A DNA stretch of 64,000 nucleotides from Salegentibacter agarivorans (GTDB lineage: Bacteria > Bacteroidota > Bacteroidia > Flavobacteriales > Flavobacteriaceae): contig NZ_FOOH01000003.1 in assembly GCF_900113135.1 (NCBI RefSeq), positions 124,001-188,000 on the forward strand. The letters are read 5' to 3'. Below the pieces are notes generated by a model. The model ran no database searches and was not told the DNA's origin. It saw nothing but the letters and a program-made list of their open reading frames with translations. Position 1 is the stretch's first letter. Every line of letters starts with the position of its first letter. Shown here in pieces: positions 61,048-64,000 of the stretch. Made by a program: the position numbers and the translations under genes.

Positions 61048-61620
61048 ATGAAAACAATTGTAAAAACCTTAATGATTATAGTAGCAGTAGGAACATTGAT
61101 AAGTTGTAAATCAACATTTAACGCTTCTGAAGCAATGGATGTTCCAGACAATCGAAACGCTGTTTACCAGGAAATTATTTCGAACCCAAACCAATTCAAT
61201 GAATTTATTGATCTGGCACAACAAGACGAAGGGGCAAGAAAACTCATGATGCAAAGCCATATGCAAATGATGGAATCTGGCAAGATGAAAGCCATGATGC
61301 AAAAGAACCCGGGGATGAAAGAAAAGATGAAATCCCACATGGAGAAAATGATGGATGATCCTGAAATGAAAGAAAAAATGCATAAGATGATGCAGGAGAG
61401 ACTGGACAGGAATCCAGAAATGAAGAAAAAGATGAAAGAGAAAATGATGAAAGATCCGGCTATGAAAGAAGCAATGATGGAAGAGATGCATTCCAAGATG
61501 AAATCTAATCCCGAAATGGCCGAGAAGATGATGGATAAAATGATCCAGTTTTTGCATGAGAATCCTGAGCTTATGGAAAAGATGAAAGCCAAAATGAAGG
61601 CACATCAGGAAAAGATGTAA
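61048..61620 (+). CDS. Met-rich repeat lipoprotein, unassigned
   Basis: 190 residues from the ATG at 61048 (MKTIVKTLMIIVAVG), with lipobox TLISC; an upstream ATG at 61015 adds 11 residues. After a short N-terminal domain, the chain from about 90 onward has six repeats of about 18-22 residues of the type (N/D)PxMKEKM-basic-Met, totalling about 45 Met. Met side chains bind Cu(I), so a copper-sequestering role at the envelope is likely. Placed between the second multicopper oxidase and DUF302 protein genes. Confidence 0.7.
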   Translation: MKTIVKTLMIIVAVGTLISCKSTFNASEAMDVPDNRNAVYQEIISNPNQFNEFIDLAQQDEGARKLMMQSHMQMMESGKMKAMMQKNPGMKEKMKSHMEKMMDDPEMKEKMHKMMQERLDRNPEMKKKMKEKMMKDPAMKEAMMEEMHSKMKSNPEMAEKMMDKMIQFLHENPELMEKMKAKMKAHQEKM

Positions 61621-61668
61621 ATTTTAAATGCAGTCAAAAAAATTGTAAAACGCATTAAATAAAAAATC

Positions 61669-62055
61669 ATGGACTATTATTTTAACAAAAGCCTTAAAGG
61701 AAATTTCGAAGAGGTAATCGTTAAAGTTACCGAGGAATTGGAAAAAGAAGGTTTTGGGGTATTAACAGAGATCAACGTTACTGAAACTTTGAAGAAAAAG
61801 CTGGATGTGGATTTTAGAAACTATCGCATTCTTGGAGCCTGTAACGCGCCTTACGCTTATAAAGCTCTAAAAACGGAAGACAAGATTGGGGCTATGCTGC
61901 CCTGCAATGTGATTGTACAGGAAAAAGAGGCAGGAGAGATAGAAGTAGCGGTGGTAAATCCCATTGCTTCCATGCAGGCGGTGGAAGATGATGCGCTAGG
62001 CAAAGTGGCTAAAGAGATCAAGGTAAAACTTCAAAAAGTTATTTCGAACCTTTAA
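61669..62055 (+). CDS. DUF302 protein
   Basis: 128 residues of the DUF302 fold (EEVIVKVTEELEKEGFGVLT, later RILGACNAPYAYKALKTEDK, and GAMLPCNVIVQE). The GACN and LPCNV cysteines are the usual conserved positions. DUF302 genes often appear with copper or sulfur genes; no enzymatic role is known. It lies 48 bases after the Met-rich lipoprotein. Confidence 0.88.
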   Translation: MDYYFNKSLKGNFEEVIVKVTEELEKEGFGVLTEINVTETLKKKLDVDFRNYRILGACNAPYAYKALKTEDKIGAMLPCNVIVQEKEAGEIEVAVVNPIASMQAVEDDALGKVAKEIKVKLQKVISNL

Positions 62056-62070
62056 TTAAATAATTGAACA

Positions 62071-62244
62071 ATGAAAAAATTCAGAATTTTACTGTTAGTC
62101 TTATTTGTGGGAACTTTTAACCTTACCATGATTTCCTGTAGGGAAACCACCGAAGATGACCACGGCGATATGGAAATGGAACAGGGAGGGATGGAAGGTG
62201 ACGATATGGAAATGGACCATAATGAGTCTATGGATCATGATTAG
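62071..62244 (+). CDS. Small acidic Met/His lipoprotein
   Basis: 57 residues, a small ORF easily missed by length filters. Signal with lipobox TMISC (Cys21), then a short acidic chain of repeated Asp/Glu-Met units (DDHGDMEMEQGG, DDMEMDHNESMDHD). The composition suggests metal binding. Starts 15 bases after the DUF302 stop and is followed by a terminator-like hairpin. Confidence 0.7.
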   Translation: MKKFRILLLVLFVGTFNLTMISCRETTEDDHGDMEMEQGGMEGDDMEMDHNESMDHD

Positions 62245-62271
62245 AATCTGGGATTAAAGTTTAAAGGAAAT

Positions 62272-62330
62272 GGAGGGATCGTTGTTTATGATAATTAGTT
62301 GAAGTCTTAATTTCCCTCCTTTTTCTTTTT
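62272..62330 (+). terminator. Terminator-like hairpin after the small lipoprotein
   Basis: GGAGGGA (62272-62278) pairs with TCCCTCC (62313-62319) and is followed by a long T-rich tract. The loop is long (34 bases), so efficiency is uncertain. Confidence 0.5.
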
Positions 62331-62522
62331 TCATTGTAGAATTCCAAACCATATAGCGATATGGCAGATATTTAAGATACCCGGTATGGATTTTAAATTT
62401 ATTTTTCGAGTTATCAATTTAAGTTCCATTTTAAATCACCAGAATAATGCGGGTACTTCTAAATAATTTAAGATGTTTGGGCCTAATGAATTTACCATTA
62501 AGACATATTTACATTATACTCT

Positions 62523-62570
62523 GCCACCAATCCACGAATATTTTCTACAATTTATTGGTGGATTCGTGGC
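62523..62570. repeat. Imperfect inverted repeat, REP-like
   Basis: GCCACCAATCCACGAAT (62523-62539) and ATTGGTGGATTCGTGGC (62554-62570): 17-base arms with two mismatched positions. ATTCGTGG-type sequences recur between genes in Bacteroidetes genomes, so this may be a repetitive palindrome. Confidence 0.45.
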
Positions 62571-62645
62571 TCCTTTGCGCATTTTTGGGCAGATTAAGAA
62601 TATTCTATGCTTCCGGTAATTAACTTTATAACTCCATTTATTTTT

Positions 62646-63332
62646 ATGAAAAATTTTGTCTTTATATTCTTTTTAATGATGTTGCCATTATTACTCCCGG
62701 CGCAAGACGATCATAATCATTCTCCATTAGGTCAGGAACAGGGATTAGACCCCGATACTATAACCACAAATATAGCTACAGAAAATACCAGGCAGGATCC
62801 GGCTTTAGGATCAGAAGATAGTTTCAGGGAAGTTAAGGCGGCGCTTGATGATTTTCCAAATCTTCATCCTTTGGTGGTTCATTTTCCCATTGTTTTGCTT
62901 TTACTGGGGGCATTTTTGCAGCTAATTCAGATTTTTACTCTGAAAAGGAATCTGGATTGGATAATCCTTTTAACCGTAGGCGGAGGGTTTATCGGTGCCT
63001 ATATAGCCGGGGTGTATGCCCATCCCCATACCCAGGATTTAACTGAAATGGCCAAAAAAGTATTAGAACAGCATGATAAATTTGCCGAATGGACCATTTA
63101 TTCCAGCGCAGTTGCTGCTACCTTAAAATTGATCAGCTTATTTTTATTGAAGAAGAACCGGGTTTTTGAAATTTTTGTATTCCTAATTCTTGCTTTTTCA
63201 GCATATTCTGTTGCAGAAGCAGGACATTATGGTTCCCAGCTGGTATATATAGAAGGAGTGGGCCCTCAGGGCGAATATCTTGAAACTGAAAAAACAGATG
63301 GAAATAGCAAAGGCGAAGGACACTCGCATTAA
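62646..63332 (+). CDS. DUF2231 membrane protein
   Basis: 228 residues from the ATG at 62646, chosen because it begins the signal peptide MKNFVFIFFLMMLPLLLPAQ; an upstream ATG adds 13 residues. After a polar stretch come four membrane helices with LHPLVVHFPIVLLLLGAFL, the DUF2231 signature. Such proteins accompany metal resistance and c-type-heme genes; role unknown. His-rich ends (DDHNHS, GEGHSH) are notable. Confidence 0.85.
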   Translation: MKNFVFIFFLMMLPLLLPAQDDHNHSPLGQEQGLDPDTITTNIATENTRQDPALGSEDSFREVKAALDDFPNLHPLVVHFPIVLLLLGAFLQLIQIFTLKRNLDWIILLTVGGGFIGAYIAGVYAHPHTQDLTEMAKKVLEQHDKFAEWTIYSSAVAATLKLISLFLLKKNRVFEIFVFLILAFSAYSVAEAGHYGSQLVYIEGVGPQGEYLETEKTDGNSKGEGHSH

Positions 63333-63341
63333 ATTGGATTT

Positions 63342-64000
63342 ATGAGAATTTTTTTTTTAATAGGTTCTTCAGTATCCGCGGTAGGACTTATATTAATTAT
63401 ATTGTGGCGGCCGCATCTATGGTGGATAGCGATTTTATTGCTTCCTATTTATATATTGGGCTTTAAAGATTATTTTCAAAAAGCAGACAATATTCAGCGT
63501 AATTATCCTTTATTTGGTAGGCTTACCAATTTATTAGAAGAACAACGTCACGTTTTGCAAGAAGCTTTGTTTCTCAACCGCGCCGAAGGTATGCCCTTCA
63601 ATTGGATCCAAAAGGAAATTGTATATAAGCGGGCCGCAAATGCAAACATGAATCAGCCATTTGGCACCCAGTTATCTTATGAGAGTACTGGCCGTGAATG
63701 GTTTTTGCATTCTACATTTCCCTCAAAGGAATTTCGCGATAATTTTCGTATTAATATTGGAGGTCCAAATTGTACTAAGCCCTACAGTTCAAGTATTTTG
63801 AATTTAGGGGCAATGAGTTATGGCTCTATTAGTAAAAATGCTACCCTGGCTTTTAATGGAGGGGCTAAAATAGCGGGATTTGCACAAAACACTGGTGAAG
63901 GGGGGCTTACACCTTATCATCAAAAATACGGGGCAGATCTAATCTTTCAATTTGGCACCGGATATTTTGGATGCCGAAATGCTGAAGGGAATTTTGATGC
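63342..64000 (+). CDS. FMN-binding glutamate-synthase-family protein, cut off by window end
   Basis: The first 219 residues of a longer protein are visible. Two short membrane helices (MRIFFLIGSSVSAVGLILII, then LWWIAILLLPIYILGF) lead into a GltB-domain-2-like sequence (LNLGAMSYGSISKNATLAFN, then GGAKIAGFAQNTGEGGLTPY). Homologous membrane-bound oxidoreductases bind FMN; the substrate of this subfamily is uncertain. It begins 9 bases after the DUF2231 stop, so the two are likely cotranscribed. Confidence 0.85.
   Translation, partial: MRIFFLIGSSVSAVGLILIILWRPHLWWIAILLLPIYILGFKDYFQKADNIQRNYPLFGRLTNLLEEQRHVLQEALFLNRAEGMPFNWIQKEIVYKRAANANMNQPFGTQLSYESTGREWFLHSTFPSKEFRDNFRINIGGPNCTKPYSSSILNLGAMSYGSISKNATLAFNGGAKIAGFAQNTGEGGLTPYHQKYGADLIFQFGTGYFGCRNAEGNFD

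Larger units (their letters stand above)
62245..62645. other. Intergenic interval with a terminator and an inverted repeat
   Basis: About 400 bases without a supported gene. It holds the terminator-like hairpin at 62272-62330 and the inverted repeat at 62523-62570. No promoter could be picked with certainty. Confidence 0.55.

Noticed and set aside
61111-61605. Two overlapping antisense frames with many Phe, His and Ile residues
   Set aside because: They are mirror images of the Met/Lys-rich repeats of the lipoprotein gene; composition explains the openness.
1-64000. CRISPR arrays, tRNA or rRNA genes
   Set aside because: No regularly spaced direct repeats, cloverleaf or rRNA-like stretches were seen; short palindromes found are isolated.

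Overview
The window looks like a Flavobacteriaceae chromosome (Gramella/Salegentibacter/Zunongwangia-like; genus not resolvable by eye). The DNA is AT-rich, the proteins carry flavobacterial signal peptides and lipoboxes, and the conjugation genes are of the Bacteroidetes TraE-TraN type with an RteC regulator. No tRNA, rRNA or CRISPR array was recognised.

Region 1 (1-7.4 kb) is a peptide-export locus. It holds the 3' part of a C39-peptidase ABC exporter, an HlyD-type adaptor, a TPR/AraC membrane regulator, a 39-codon double-glycine-leader peptide gene followed by a terminator, and a secreted prolyl oligopeptidase. The peptide is the likely cargo.

Region 2 (7.5-23.8 kb) is a partial integrative conjugative element. 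RteC, an excisionase-like HTH protein, a replication-type protein and a DnaC-like ATPase are followed by cargo: an endonuclease/exonuclease/phosphatase-fold protein, a group II intron 3' remnant, a complete IS256-family copy with target duplications, and four co-oriented single-gene units with related spacers that resemble integron cassettes. Then comes a traE-F-G-I-J-K-M-N operon. Relaxase, coupling protein, integrase and traL are not in the window.

Region 3 (23.8-43 kb, minus strand) is a metal and stress island. It encodes an MFS pump, a CopB-type P-ATPase, then a nucleotide and sugar-phosphate module (PRPP synthetase, AMP-phosphorylase-type enzyme, beta-CASP nuclease, ATP-cone endonuclease, class I aldolase, archaeal-type GAPDH) mixed with universal stress proteins, an APC permease and NDH-2. 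It ends with small membrane and HMA proteins and an HMA-AraC fusion regulator.

Region 4 (43-63.3 kb, plus strand) is a copper-efflux and periplasmic copper-handling island. It contains cusA, an outer-membrane factor, cusB with a fused DUF3347 domain, three more DUF3347 proteins, a TRASH-like lipoprotein, a P-II-like gene broken by one in-frame stop, a heme-binding protein, a second HMA-AraC fusion, a DUF305 protein, a multicopper oxidase fused to a CopB-like barrel, a second APC permease, a second multicopper oxidase, Met-rich lipoproteins, and DUF302 and DUF2231 proteins. The window ends inside an FMN-binding glutamate-synthase-like gene. Regions 3 and 4 diverge at about 43.1 kb around two HYC_CC_PP paralogues and a set of GATA/TATC palindromes.
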